This document shows, in pieces, positions 1 through 7,661 of a stretch of 64,000 bases of DNA. Within the stretch, counting starts at the first letter, position 1; each line of letters begins with the position of its first letter. This DNA is from Clostridiaceae bacterium OM02-2AC. Lineage in GTDB: Bacteria > Bacillota_I > Bacilli_A > Erysipelotrichales > Erysipelotrichaceae. Where the stretch lies: contig QULU01000001.1 in assembly GCA_003481775.1 (NCBI GenBank), positions 186,436 to 250,435 of the forward strand, written 5' to 3'. Below the pieces are notes generated by a model. It saw only the letters and a program-made list of their open reading frames with translations. It was not told the DNA's origin and searched no databases. Position numbers and translations under genes: made by a program.

Positions 1-110
1 CTTAACTACTCATCCCCACCTAGCCATTTGCGTGCTGCAAGCGTCTTTTTAAGAAGCTCCTGCATTCTTCATTCGCTGTTTCTTATTCATCCGCAAATTG
101 TATAGAACTT

Positions 111-980
111 TCACTGCTTTTCCAGCAAAAACATACACATTTTACAATCCAGCGTAAAGCCGCATTGTATCAGATTTTTCCGGATAGCGATATTATGATC
201 ATCAATTTCTCCAATCAGCTTATGAATATCATTTCGCCAGGCCATGTCCAAGGCCTTTTGCAGCAGCACACTGCCAAGCCGCCTTCCCTGATAATCGGAA
301 TGCACGCCGATATATCCGATTCCTCCAATATCATCCAGCAGCCGATTGACACTGATAAAGCCTGCTGGACGCCGGTTGATAAACAGAACCTGAAACAAGG
401 TATCACTTTCTTCATCATCCAGCAGCTCCTCCATTTGCTTTTGAACTGCCGGATACAGCCCCAAGCAGGTATGCTCTTTTTGCAAATACAAATCCAGCGT
501 GGTCCTGCTTGCACTTACCATCAGCTCCAGCAGATTTTCCTTCGTCAGCTGCTTTGCCGGCACAAACTCATAGGGATATACATTCTGTTCAGCGCTCATC
601 GCCGTGTAGCTTTCCCGCTTGATTTCTATGGGAAACCAGCGCTTTAATGCCCGATAGAGGAGCGTATGATTGATCTTGTCTGAGTACAAATCAATACGCC
701 ACTCTCTGCTTCGATCCAACCGCTTGACAACATCCCCCACAAACTGATCTGCCTCACTCTGTTCTACATCCTCCAGTGTCAGATTGCCGATATAGGATAG
801 CTCATCATAAATAACTGCTCTGGCAACCACCTGCTCCCTGCGAATCATCACATAGCATTGCTGCAAAGACAGCTCCTGTCTGCTTAATTTCTGTTTTAGG
901 GAACGATTCTGTTCCTCACTGCTGGCAGGCATTGCTGTCATAGATGCTACATACTGCTCTTTACAAATCTCTGTTTTCAT
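111..980 (-). CDS. GNAT-family N-acetyltransferase
   Basis: A 289-residue protein whose C-terminal third carries a GNAT fold: the acetyl-CoA binding motif A is visible as GVHSDYQGRRLGS followed by helix LLQKAL, and the final strand region ends in a typical NLIQCGF. The N-terminal half has no motif I recognise and may be a degenerate second GNAT half. The substrate cannot be predicted. I chose the ATG at 980 because a purine-rich ribosome binding site (AAAGGAAAGG) sits just upstream; an in-frame codon further up (1067) lies inside the leader terminator. It has its own promoter, a short leader ORF and a terminator in front of it, which suggests regulated expression. Family assignment is firm, function open. 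Confidence 0.85.
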   Translation of the reverse strand: MKTEICKEQYVASMTAMPASSEEQNRSLKQKLSRQELSLQQCYVMIRREQVVARAVIYDELSYIGNLTLEDVEQSEADQFVGDVVKRLDRSREWRIDLYSDKINHTLLYRALKRWFPIEIKRESYTAMSAEQNVYPYEFVPAKQLTKENLLELMVSASRTTLDLYLQKEHTCLGLYPAVQKQMEELLDDEESDTLFQVLFINRRPAGFISVNRLLDDIGGIGYIGVHSDYQGRRLGSVLLQKALDMAWRNDIHKLIGEIDDHNIAIRKNLIQCGFTLDCKMCMFLLEKQ

Positions 981-1020
981 TTTTTTGTCCTTTCCTTTCA
1001 TAATTTGCTGCGTAGGAAAG

Positions 1021-1042
1021 AAAAAAGCATCCCAAGGGATGC
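1021..1042 (-). terminator. Intrinsic terminator in the GNAT leader
   Basis: On the minus strand GCATCC-CTTG-GGATGC forms a six-pair stem followed by six T residues. It lies between the leader ORF and the GNAT start, so it can act either as an attenuator for the GNAT gene or as the 3' end of the upstream sigma/anti-sigma transcript. Confidence 0.75.
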
Positions 1043-1053
1043 CCAGAACTGCA

Positions 1054-1113
1054 CTAGTTATCAACACGGCAATCTGTATCTTTCCTCAGTTTATACGTTC
1101 TGAATGTATTCAT
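1054..1113 (-). CDS. Putative 19-residue leader peptide
   Basis: A short ORF encoding MNTFRTYKLRKDTDCRVDN starts with ATG at 1113, five bases after AGGTGG, and ends just before the terminator that precedes the GNAT gene. The peptide is basic and has no run of a single amino acid, so it does not look like an amino-acid-biosynthesis attenuator. Segments inside and around it can pair in two mutually exclusive ways (1112-1118 with 1073-1079, or 1097-1102 with 1044-1049). The coding nature is inferred from position, ribosome binding site and leader layout only. Confidence 0.45.
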   Translation of the reverse strand: MNTFRTYKLRKDTDCRVDN

Positions 1114-1135
1114 ACAGACCACCTGCCTTTCTCGT

Positions 1136-1163
1136 TTTATAGCGTACCTTCAAGGTACAGCAA
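1136..1163 (-). promoter_or_regulatory. Promoter with palindromic spacer upstream of the GNAT leader
   Basis: TTGCTG (1158-1163) and TATAAA (1136-1141) are separated by 16 bases on the minus strand. The spacer is almost filled by the palindrome GTACCTT-x-AAGGTAC (1144-1158), a plausible operator between the -35 and -10 elements. A start near 1128 would place the leader ORF at the extreme 5' end of the transcript. No regulator gene is adjacent. Confidence 0.5.
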
Positions 1164-1195
1164 TAGCATAGCATATTCACGTGTGTTTTTCCAGA

Positions 1196-2506
1196 TTATT
1201 TGTGAAATTCAATCAAATACGTTTGATTGAGCACCAATGTATGATCATCCAGAGGATACGCAAAGAGGACTGCTGTCTCATCGCTCAATAATTTCGAGTC
1301 CAAATGAACCCATCGTTGCTGTGATGCAATATAGATGTCCAAAGCATCGTTTAGCGTATTCTCACTGATATAAAAGCCATTATACGGATACAATATGCTG
1401 TCACCTGCACGCGTATTTTTGGGAAGTGGAATCAACTGCTTTTCCTGTGTCCGAATATTCAATAATTCGATGGAGGATCCCTTTTCTCGATACAAATAGT
1501 CACTCACAAAGGGAACTGCACATTGGTAGTCCCTGTATTCTGTCCATGTATCTTTACGGTAATCATATACGATCGGATAAAAAGCTTCGATCGTATCATC
1601 CACCGCATAGCTCTTTGTAGTAATGATGCCGGTATCTCCAGCCATACGCAGCTCATTTCCCAGCAGGTAGCCAGGTAATTGCTTCGTATCCAGCATGCGG
1701 CGGGTATTTTCTTTCCTGTCCAGCAACACCCATTGCGCTTTTGTTTTTTCCTCTGCCCACCCCTGTGCCAAAGCATACGTGCGGTACAGCAGAAATCGCC
1801 CTGACGTACTGCTTTGTACGGTATTGGCATAGATATGCCTTCCGGCATCTGCTTCAGCAGCATATGCATAGGACAAATCTCCAATGGATTGAACCTCAGC
1901 TGTTTCAGGATCGATGAGATAGGCATTTTGAAATGCTTCCTGCGCATATCCAATAACCAGCCTTTTGTCCGCTAGTACGCTGAACGACGAATCCGGTATC
2001 CCATTTTCCTCTTCTCCTCGCAGATATAAAGGAAGGTACTGGTTGTGTAGACGAATATATTGTAATTGTACGCTCACGGTGCCATTCTCTACAGGCAGCT
2101 GCAGCTCCATACTTTCCTTACATACAGAATTCCCTATAACGTCTCCTTTTTCATATACGGTAAACGTATCTTCCTCCGCAATTTTTTCTTCCGGCAGCTT
2201 TACATAATATCGGCAGTTGGCATCCAGACAGGTAATTTCATTGAGCGCTTGTACAGAAACAGGGGCTTCCTTCACCTGTGCTTCTTCCTGTTCATCAGTA
2301 AACAGTGATGAAAGCCAATCACGTACCGATTCGCTGCAGGCAAAAGCAGTGCCAAAGGAAAGCAGTGCCAGCAGCATGATCATCGCAAATCGCCATACAC
2401 AAGCTCTTTTCCTTCTTTGGGAGGAAGCTATCTGATCCAGCAGTTGATTTTTCCAATTCTGCTGACAGTGGATATCATCAAAGCCCGTAAATTTTCTCTC
2501 ACGCAT
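1196..2506 (-). CDS. Membrane-anchored partner of the ECF sigma factor (anti-sigma-like)
   Basis: A 436-residue protein with a short N-terminal cytoplasmic segment (about residues 1-38), one transmembrane helix at about 38-58, and a large extracytoplasmic domain of about 375 residues rich in Tyr, Trp and Asp and in short beta-strand patterns, possibly propeller-like. It overlaps the upstream ECF sigma gene by eight bases, the usual arrangement for a sigma/anti-sigma pair. The ATG at 2506 is preferred over an upstream GTG because GGGAGGTGAG lies at the right distance. By context it should bind the sigma factor inside the membrane and sense something outside; no known anti-sigma zinc motif is visible, so this role is inferred. 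Confidence 0.65.
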   Translation of the reverse strand: MRERKFTGFDDIHCQQNWKNQLLDQIASSQRRKRACVWRFAMIMLLALLSFGTAFACSESVRDWLSSLFTDEQEEAQVKEAPVSVQALNEITCLDANCRYYVKLPEEKIAEEDTFTVYEKGDVIGNSVCKESMELQLPVENGTVSVQLQYIRLHNQYLPLYLRGEEENGIPDSSFSVLADKRLVIGYAQEAFQNAYLIDPETAEVQSIGDLSYAYAAEADAGRHIYANTVQSSTSGRFLLYRTYALAQGWAEEKTKAQWVLLDRKENTRRMLDTKQLPGYLLGNELRMAGDTGIITTKSYAVDDTIEAFYPIVYDYRKDTWTEYRDYQCAVPFVSDYLYREKGSSIELLNIRTQEKQLIPLPKNTRAGDSILYPYNGFYISENTLNDALDIYIASQQRWVHLDSKLLSDETAVLFAYPLDDHTLVLNQTYLIEFHK

Positions 2507-2981
2507 CCTTCTCACCTCCCAAAAGTCTGCGCAGATCCTCTTTCCCGCGCCGCATCCAGGACTTCACAGTATTCTCACGTGCATTCATAAATATACTGAT
2601 TTCCCGTATGGAATAGCCTTCGTAATAATATAGATACAAGACATTGCGATGATTAGGCACAAGCTCCATCAGCTCATACAGCTCCCTGCGCTGCCGGTCA
2701 TCCTCCACCTGTGCAAAGGCTTCATCCAGCTGAATCCGATGCCTTCTCCAGAATTTTCGATGCTCATCTGCGCATGCATGTATGGTTGTTTGAATCAGCC
2801 AAGCCTTAACGTGCTGCACATCGTGAAATTCCATTGTCTGTGTATACAGCTTTAAAAAGACAGTTTGAAAAATATCCTTTGCATCCTGCTCATTTCCCAT
2901 CCGCAAATACGCAAGACGGGTTACGGTATCCGCAAAGGCTTCCATGACTTCTTCAAACGTCATATCTGCATAAGTTTCCAT
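2499..2981 (-). CDS. ECF-family RNA polymerase sigma factor
   Basis: A 160-residue sigma-70 family protein of the extracytoplasmic-function size class. Region 2 is seen in the N-terminal half (residues about 10-75, with GNEQDAKDIFQTVFLKLY) and the region 4 helix-turn-helix near the C-terminus (GYSIREISIFMNARENTVKSW). It would direct RNA polymerase to a small regulon in response to the membrane protein encoded just downstream. The ribosome binding site GAGGAGG precedes the ATG. An ECF-type promoter lies upstream, suggesting autoregulation. The inducing signal cannot be read from the sequence. Confidence 0.92.
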   Translation of the reverse strand: METYADMTFEEVMEAFADTVTRLAYLRMGNEQDAKDIFQTVFLKLYTQTMEFHDVQHVKAWLIQTTIHACADEHRKFWRRHRIQLDEAFAQVEDDRQRRELYELMELVPNHRNVLYLYYYEGYSIREISIFMNARENTVKSWMRRGKEDLRRLLGGEKDA

Positions 2982-3027
2982 GCCCTGCTGACCTCCTCAT
3001 AAGGAATTCCATCCCCTCTATTATAAA

Positions 3028-3054
3028 CACGATTATGCAGGCAGAAAAGTTGCA
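3028..3054 (-). promoter_or_regulatory. Candidate ECF-type autoregulatory promoter
   Basis: The minus strand has TGCAACTTTT (3045-3054) and CGTG (3028-3031) with 17 bases between TGCAAC and CGTG. This resembles ECF promoters of the TGaAAC-N16-CGT type and lies directly upstream of the ECF sigma gene. A TATAAT-like stretch overlaps the same place, so an ordinary sigmaA promoter is the alternative. Confidence 0.45.
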
Positions 3055-3261
3055 GAGAAAAAATATTTCAATCCCTGTGCTTCCCATCATTGCATAATTA
3101 CAGACTTCTTCGCAAGCTGCAACATACCATACAGAATATTGATTTTAGCTGCAAGGCAGAGAATCATGCGCTATGTTTGTTTTCCTTGCTGATAAATATT
3201 GTCAAAGAAAGATAAGCTCAAAACGGTACGACCTATTTGCATATAAAACAGCATAACAGAC
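3055..3261. other. Intergenic stretch without recognised gene
   Basis: Between the ECF promoter and the terminator of the dehydrogenase gene there are about 200 AT-rich bases. I see no supported ORF, tRNA or strong hairpin here. Confidence 0.5.
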
Positions 3262-3295
3262 AAAAAGGATCAAGCTGGAATGAATTGACCCTTTT
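3262..3295 (-). terminator. Terminator of the dehydrogenase gene
   Basis: On the minus strand AAAAGGGTCAA and TTGATCCTTTT pair (one G-U) around an 11-base loop and run into T residues. It lies about 85 bases beyond the stop of the 2-hydroxyacid dehydrogenase. Confidence 0.65.
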
Positions 3296-3379
3296 CCTTT
3301 TGTATATTAAGAAAATCAGTAAGCTGATAAGCGTAACGATAGCCTTCCAGCGCTTTCAGCAGCCTCATTATCTGTGAAC

Positions 3380-4360
3380 CTACTGAACAAGCCATGGATT
3401 TTCCTCACCATGCATAAACAGATAACAGCTCTTCATCGAATGTGTCACCATATCCCGATAGGAATCATCGGTTAAAAATGCAAGATGCGGTGTCAGAAGT
3501 ACATTGTGAAAGGAATTCAATACAGCCATATCATGCTGCTTCAGTATCTTTCCTTTTCTTCGATTGTAATAGATGCCGGTTTCTCCCTCGACGACATCCA
3601 GTGCAGCTGCACCGACCTTTCCTGATTCTACCGCAGCGATCAATGCCGTGTTGTCAATCAAAGGACCGCGCGCGGTATTCACAATGATAACCCCCTGTTT
3701 CATCTGGGCAAATGCAGCTTCATCGAGTAAATGATAGGTTGTATCGTTTAATGGAACATGCAGCGTGATAATGTCACTGCGCTGATACAGGGTTTTCAAA
3801 TCCACATAGGTCACGTATTGCTCCATTTCCTTTCGCGGATGGGGGTTGTAGGCTAGAATGCGGCACCCAAAGCCGGCAATATGACGAATGAGTGTCTGTC
3901 CAATGGCTCCTGTTCCTATTACACCGAGTGTTTTTCCTTTTAGGTTGCTGCCCAATACTGCATCAAAGGAATAATCCTGACTGACAGCGCTCTGCAAAAT
4001 CAACTTCATTTTGCGCAGCGCCATCAGAATCAGCATAATCGTATAGTCCGCCACACTCTCACTCGCATAGGTTGCATTTCCAACATGGATACCGATTTTT
4101 CTGGCATAAGCAAGGTCGATGTGGTCATAGCCGACAGTACGTGTCGACAGAAAACGGACGCCTACCTCCTGCAATTTCTGCAGCAATGCAGCATCGATTG
4201 GTGTCGAGAGCACACTGATGCATTCATAGCCCTGACAAAGCTGTGCATTTTCCAGTGTTGGCCGCTGTGCACAGGTGCCGATTTCCAGCTGCATCGCTTT
4301 TGCACAGGCGCTGAAATACGCAGCCTCTTCTTCTCGATAGCCATATACAAATACCTTCAT
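3380..4360 (-). CDS. D-isomer-specific 2-hydroxyacid dehydrogenase (D-lactate dehydrogenase-like)
   Basis: A 326-residue NAD-dependent oxidoreductase that would interconvert a 2-keto acid such as pyruvate and the D-2-hydroxy acid. The Rossmann nucleotide motif GVIGTGAIGQ lies near residue 150, the catalytic Arg in NTARGPLID, a Glu in the following segment (VVEGE) and the catalytic His in LTPHLAF, all in the order typical of the family. The start is the ATG at 4360, preceded by GGAGGGTG; the reading frame extends ten codons further upstream without a ribosome binding site. It forms a single-gene unit after ffh, separated by a terminator. D-lactate dehydrogenase is the likeliest role; VanH-like use in depsipeptide synthesis is possible but there are no van-type neighbours. 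Confidence 0.85.
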   Translation of the reverse strand: MKVFVYGYREEEAAYFSACAKAMQLEIGTCAQRPTLENAQLCQGYECISVLSTPIDAALLQKLQEVGVRFLSTRTVGYDHIDLAYARKIGIHVGNATYASESVADYTIMLILMALRKMKLILQSAVSQDYSFDAVLGSNLKGKTLGVIGTGAIGQTLIRHIAGFGCRILAYNPHPRKEMEQYVTYVDLKTLYQRSDIITLHVPLNDTTYHLLDEAAFAQMKQGVIIVNTARGPLIDNTALIAAVESGKVGAAALDVVEGETGIYYNRRKGKILKQHDMAVLNSFHNVLLTPHLAFLTDDSYRDMVTHSMKSCYLFMHGEENPWLVQ

Positions 4361-4378
4361 AAACACCCTCCATTCATA

Positions 4379-4402
4379 AAAACAAGGCACTGTATGCCTT
4401 GT
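4379..4402 (-). terminator. Terminator of ffh
   Basis: Minus-strand AACAAGGCA and TGCCTTGTT pair around TACAG and are followed by T residues; the stem begins at the ffh stop codon. Confidence 0.8.
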
Positions 4403-5814
4403 TATCGTTTTCCTCGTTTACCGCTCTGACGCATCATCTTGTTCATGCTGCGCATATTTTTCATTGCCCCCATAGCACCCATACCGCCCATATTCGGCAT
4501 TTTTCCGGATTTGGTCATAGCTCCCATCTGCTTCATGACCTGCTTCATTTTCTCATATTCATTCAACAGCCGGTTTACATCCGCTACCGTTGTACCGCTT
4601 CCTTTGGCGATACGATTCTTTCTGGATGCGCGAAGGATATTGGGATTCTCCCGCTCCTCCATCGTCATACTCTGAATGATTGCGGTACTTTTCTTCATTT
4701 TGTTACCGGCTTTGGCTTCATCAATCTGCCCTGCCAGCTGATTCATACCCGGAATCAGCTTCATCATTCCACCCAGAGAACCCATTTTTTCAAGCTGCTG
4801 AAACTGCACCAGCATGTCTGTTAAGGTAAACTGTCCGCTCATCATGCGATTTGCGGATTTTGTGCTTGCCTCAATATCCATCTTATCCTGTGCCTGTTCC
4901 ACCAGAGACATGATGTCTCCCATGCCCAGAATACGATCGGCCATACGATCCGGATGGAATACATCCAGGTCGTCAATTTTCTCACCCAGACCGACAAACT
5001 TAACCGGAACCTGTGTGATGGAACGCACAGACAGAATACCACCGCCTCTGGAATCACCATCCAGCTTCGTCAAGACGAGACCGCTAACCTCCAGCTGCTC
5101 ATGGAAGCTGCTTGCTACATTCACAATATCCTGTCCGGTCATTGCATCGACAGTCAGCAAAATATCATCCGGATGCACAAAATCCTTTATATCAGACAGC
5201 TCCTGCATCAGCTCTTCATCGATGTGCAGACGTCCGGCAGTATCAAATAGAACCGTATCATAGCCGTTTTCCTTGGCATAATCCATTGCCTGCTTTGCTG
5301 TTTCCAGCGCCTTCGTCTCCACACCCAGAGAAAAGACCTCAACCCCAATGCTTTCTCCCAGTGTTTTCAGCTGTTCAATCGCAGCCGGACGAATCACATC
5401 ACAGGCAACAAGCAACGGCTTGCGGCTCTGCTTTTTCTTCATCACGTTGGCGATCTTTGCGGATGCCGTTGTTTTACCGGTACCCTGCAGACCCACCATC
5501 ATTACTGTGGTGATTCCACTGCTCTTATAATTTACCGGAGCATCCTCGCTTCCCAATAACGCTACGATTTCATCATGAACGATTTTTACAACCATCTGCC
5601 CTGGATTCAGGGAGGTCATAACCTCCGTGCCCAGTGCCTGTTCCTTTACACGGGCAATGAAATCCTTAACGACACCGTAATTTACATCGGCCTCCAGCAG
5701 CGACATACGCACCTCGCGCAGCATGTCGTTCATATTTTTTTCGCTTAGCTTTCCCTTCCCGGTTATATTTTTAAACGCCTTCCCCAGACGTTCGCTTAGT
5801 GATTCAAATGCCAT
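4402..5814 (-). CDS. ffh: Signal recognition particle protein Ffh (SRP54)
   Basis: A 470-residue GTPase that binds signal sequences on ribosomes and delivers them, with FtsY and the SRP RNA, to the Sec translocon. The N domain is at about 1-85, the G domain shows GLQGTGKTT (P-loop, near 108), DTAGRLHID and TKLDGD, and the C-terminal M domain (about 300-470) is extremely rich in methionine and glycine, ending in a basic tail. Full length for the family. The ylxM gene that often precedes ffh in Bacillus is not present; rlmA lies upstream on the same strand with 36 bases between them. No SRP RNA gene was found in the window. Confidence 0.98.
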   Translation of the reverse strand: MAFESLSERLGKAFKNITGKGKLSEKNMNDMLREVRMSLLEADVNYGVVKDFIARVKEQALGTEVMTSLNPGQMVVKIVHDEIVALLGSEDAPVNYKSSGITTVMMVGLQGTGKTTASAKIANVMKKKQSRKPLLVACDVIRPAAIEQLKTLGESIGVEVFSLGVETKALETAKQAMDYAKENGYDTVLFDTAGRLHIDEELMQELSDIKDFVHPDDILLTVDAMTGQDIVNVASSFHEQLEVSGLVLTKLDGDSRGGGILSVRSITQVPVKFVGLGEKIDDLDVFHPDRMADRILGMGDIMSLVEQAQDKMDIEASTKSANRMMSGQFTLTDMLVQFQQLEKMGSLGGMMKLIPGMNQLAGQIDEAKAGNKMKKSTAIIQSMTMEERENPNILRASRKNRIAKGSGTTVADVNRLLNEYEKMKQVMKQMGAMTKSGKMPNMGGMGAMGAMKNMRSMNKMMRQSGKRGKR

Positions 5815-5850
5815 ACCTGTTTACCGCCTTTCTCCTATACCTGTACCACA

Positions 5851-6669
5851 TTATAGCATAGCCTGCTCGTGTTTGTTAAGCATGTTTTCATCTTTGCGAT
5901 AGATTTCAATCTGAAACTCAATTTTCGTTTTCAGCTCGCTTAGTGCCTGCAAACGCATAGCTGCATCCTTCGGTGTTTTCCAGTAATAGGGCGTCATATG
6001 AAACAGTGCCTGAATATCCGCAGCATCGGAAATACAGATATCCGCTTCAACCGCTTGCGTTTTTTCCAAAATCAAGCCCTCCTGCTGTAGCACCTCTGAT
6101 GGATTTTCATAAGGTACATCATATAATACTTTCTTCAGCCCCATCAGATGCTGTGGGCCGGGACCAACCTTAATAAATATACCATCCGGCTGTAAGACAC
6201 GCAGGAATTCCGCAGCCTGAAACGGCGCAAACACAGAAAGCACCATATCGGCACAGGCATCACATAGCGGCATATGGAATACGCTTGCGACCGCATATTG
6301 CACCCCGCTTCTGGCCTTGCACGCTTCATCAACTGCATGCTTGGATAAGTCAAAGCCAAGCAGGGTATCCGTTTCCTGTTTCAGTCTGTTTGTATAATAT
6401 CCCTCTCCACAGCCTGCATCGATAACGACGCCCGGATGATAGCTCTGTACCAGCTCAACCAATGCAGCCTGCAGTGGTGCATAATATCCATGGGATAAAA
6501 ATCGTGTGCGCGCTTTTACCATATCCCGATCATCCCCGCTGAGCGCTTTATGATGCAGTGCCAGATTGACATATCCACGCTTGGCAATGTCATAGGAATG
6601 GTTGTTCTGACAACGCCATACACGCTCCTCCTTGATCAGTTTACTTCCGCATTTCGGACATAACAGCAT
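5851..6669 (-). CDS. rlmA: 23S rRNA (guanine-N1-)-methyltransferase RlmA family
   Basis: A 272-residue SAM-dependent methyltransferase. The N-terminal zinc-binding knuckle is visible as CPKCG at residues 4-8 with Cys and His at about 19 and 24, followed by the conserved DIAKRGYVNL segment that marks RlmA enzymes. The SAM-binding motif is VIDAGCGEGYYT near residue 80. The family methylates N1 of a guanine in helix 35 of 23S rRNA (G745 in E. coli, G748 in Gram-positives, where it contributes to tylosin/mycinamicin resistance); which position this protein modifies cannot be told by eye. It is upstream of ffh, probably in one transcript. Confidence 0.9.
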   Translation of the reverse strand: MLLCPKCGSKLIKEERVWRCQNNHSYDIAKRGYVNLALHHKALSGDDRDMVKARTRFLSHGYYAPLQAALVELVQSYHPGVVIDAGCGEGYYTNRLKQETDTLLGFDLSKHAVDEACKARSGVQYAVASVFHMPLCDACADMVLSVFAPFQAAEFLRVLQPDGIFIKVGPGPQHLMGLKKVLYDVPYENPSEVLQQEGLILEKTQAVEADICISDAADIQALFHMTPYYWKTPKDAAMRLQALSELKTKIEFQIEIYRKDENMLNKHEQAML

Positions 6670-6780
6670 ATACCTACCTCATTTCCTATCTAAGTATACC
6701 ACAGGCAAAATAGGAAAAGTTTGCCTAATTACGGAAATTTCAGGAAAATTGTAGTAAAATAAATACAAAGAGGTGATAGA

Positions 6781-7317
6781 ATGGAATTTAATGAAGTAGC
6801 TGCCACAAGAAAAAGCATCCGTAAATATGCCGCAAAACCGGTGGCGAAGGAGGATATCGAAGCAATGCTTCGCTGTGCCATGGAGGCACCGAGCTGGAAG
6901 AATTCCCAGACAGCGCGATATCATGTCATCACATCCCCGAAGATGCTGCAGGCTATGAAGCAGGAGGGTCTGGCTCCCTTTAATGCAGAGAATACAAAGG
7001 ATGCGCCGGTGCTGATTGTCACAAGCTTTGTAAAGGATGTAGCCGGCTTTGATAAGGATGGTACCCCAAGCAATGAGCTGGGAAATCTGTGGGGTGCCTA
7101 TGACCTTGGACTGCATAATGAAAATCTTTTATTGAAGGCAAGAGATCTTGGATTGGATACCCTTGTCATGGGCATCCGCGATGCAAAGGCCATACAGAGA
7201 CTTCTGCAGATTCCCGCACAGGAAATCGTTGTCAGTGTCATCAGTGTCGGCTACAAGGCCATGGATCCGAAAAAGCCAGCCCGTAAAGAGCTAGAGGATA
7301 TTGTCACGTATTATTGA
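6781..7317 (+). CDS. Nitroreductase-family protein
   Basis: A 178-residue FMN-dependent oxidoreductase of the nitroreductase superfamily. The N-terminal FMN-phosphate binding signature is seen as RKSIRKYAAKPV (residues 10-21), with the usual MEAPSWKNSQ segment, and the C-terminal flavin-contact region ends in KPARKELEDIV. The family reduces nitro, quinone or enone compounds with NAD(P)H; the physiological substrate is unknown. GAGGTGATAG precedes the start. It is transcribed divergently from rlmA and ends at a strong terminator shared with the converging SASP-like gene. Confidence 0.92.
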   Translation: MEFNEVAATRKSIRKYAAKPVAKEDIEAMLRCAMEAPSWKNSQTARYHVITSPKMLQAMKQEGLAPFNAENTKDAPVLIVTSFVKDVAGFDKDGTPSNELGNLWGAYDLGLHNENLLLKARDLGLDTLVMGIRDAKAIQRLLQIPAQEIVVSVISVGYKAMDPKKPARKELEDIVTYY

Positions 7318-7321
7318 GCAT

Positions 7322-7368
7322 AAAAAAACCACTCCTGTTTTCCAATCGGAAGAGGAGTGGTTTTTTTT
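7322..7368. terminator. Bidirectional terminator
   Basis: AAACCACTCCT and AGGAGTGGTTT form an eleven-pair stem with T-runs on both strands, closing the nitroreductase gene on the plus strand and the SASP-like gene on the minus strand. Confidence 0.85.
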
Positions 7369-7376
7369 ACGCCACC

Positions 7377-7613
7377 TTAACGATTCTGGTTCTGATTGTT
7401 CTGGTTGCGCTGATTCTGGTTGTTTCTCTGGGAGTTGTTCTGGTTGTTGTTATTGAAGTTGTTTTTGAAATCCTGAGAAGAATGCTCTTTATCGTATTCA
7501 TTCTGATGATTTCTCTTTTCAGCCTCAACGTCAGCACCTAATTCAATACCCATTTCGTACTGATATAAGTCCTGTTCAACCTGTTTTTCGTTGTACTGTT
7601 TTCTTCTTTCCAT
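7377..7613 (-). CDS. Small Asn/Gln-rich protein with a SASP-like motif
   Basis: A 78-residue protein. Its central segment YEMGIELGADVEAEKRN resembles the conserved core of alpha/beta-type small acid-soluble spore proteins (EFGVNLGADTTSRAN), but the following GSVGGEM block is missing and the C-terminal half is nearly pure Asn, Gln and Arg, more like gamma-type SASPs. The ATG at 7613 has GAGGTGAG upstream. A promoter matching the forespore sigmaG/sigmaF consensus lies in front, and the position right after thiI is, from memory, where Bacillus subtilis carries sspA. I infer a spore-core protein; a plain low-complexity hypothetical protein is the alternative. Confidence 0.6.
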   Translation of the reverse strand: MERRKQYNEKQVEQDLYQYEMGIELGADVEAEKRNHQNEYDKEHSSQDFKNNFNNNNQNNSQRNNQNQRNQNNQNQNR

Positions 7614-7632
7614 TTTTCTCACCTCACAATGT

Positions 7633-7661
7633 TAGTATGGGTGAGAGTTTTCAATTTATAC
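7633..7661 (-). promoter_or_regulatory. Candidate forespore (sigmaG/sigmaF) promoter
   Basis: On the minus strand GTATA (7657-7661) is followed after 17 bases by CATACTA (7633-7639). This fits the published sigmaG pattern GHATR-N17/18-CATNHTA and lies about 20 bases upstream of the SASP-like start codon. The -35 element touches the thiI stop codon. Confidence 0.6.

Noticed and set aside
1..110. Possible small ORF or gene end at the left edge
   Set aside because: A 19-codon minus-strand frame exists but has no ribosome binding site and a stop directly upstream; nothing supportable.
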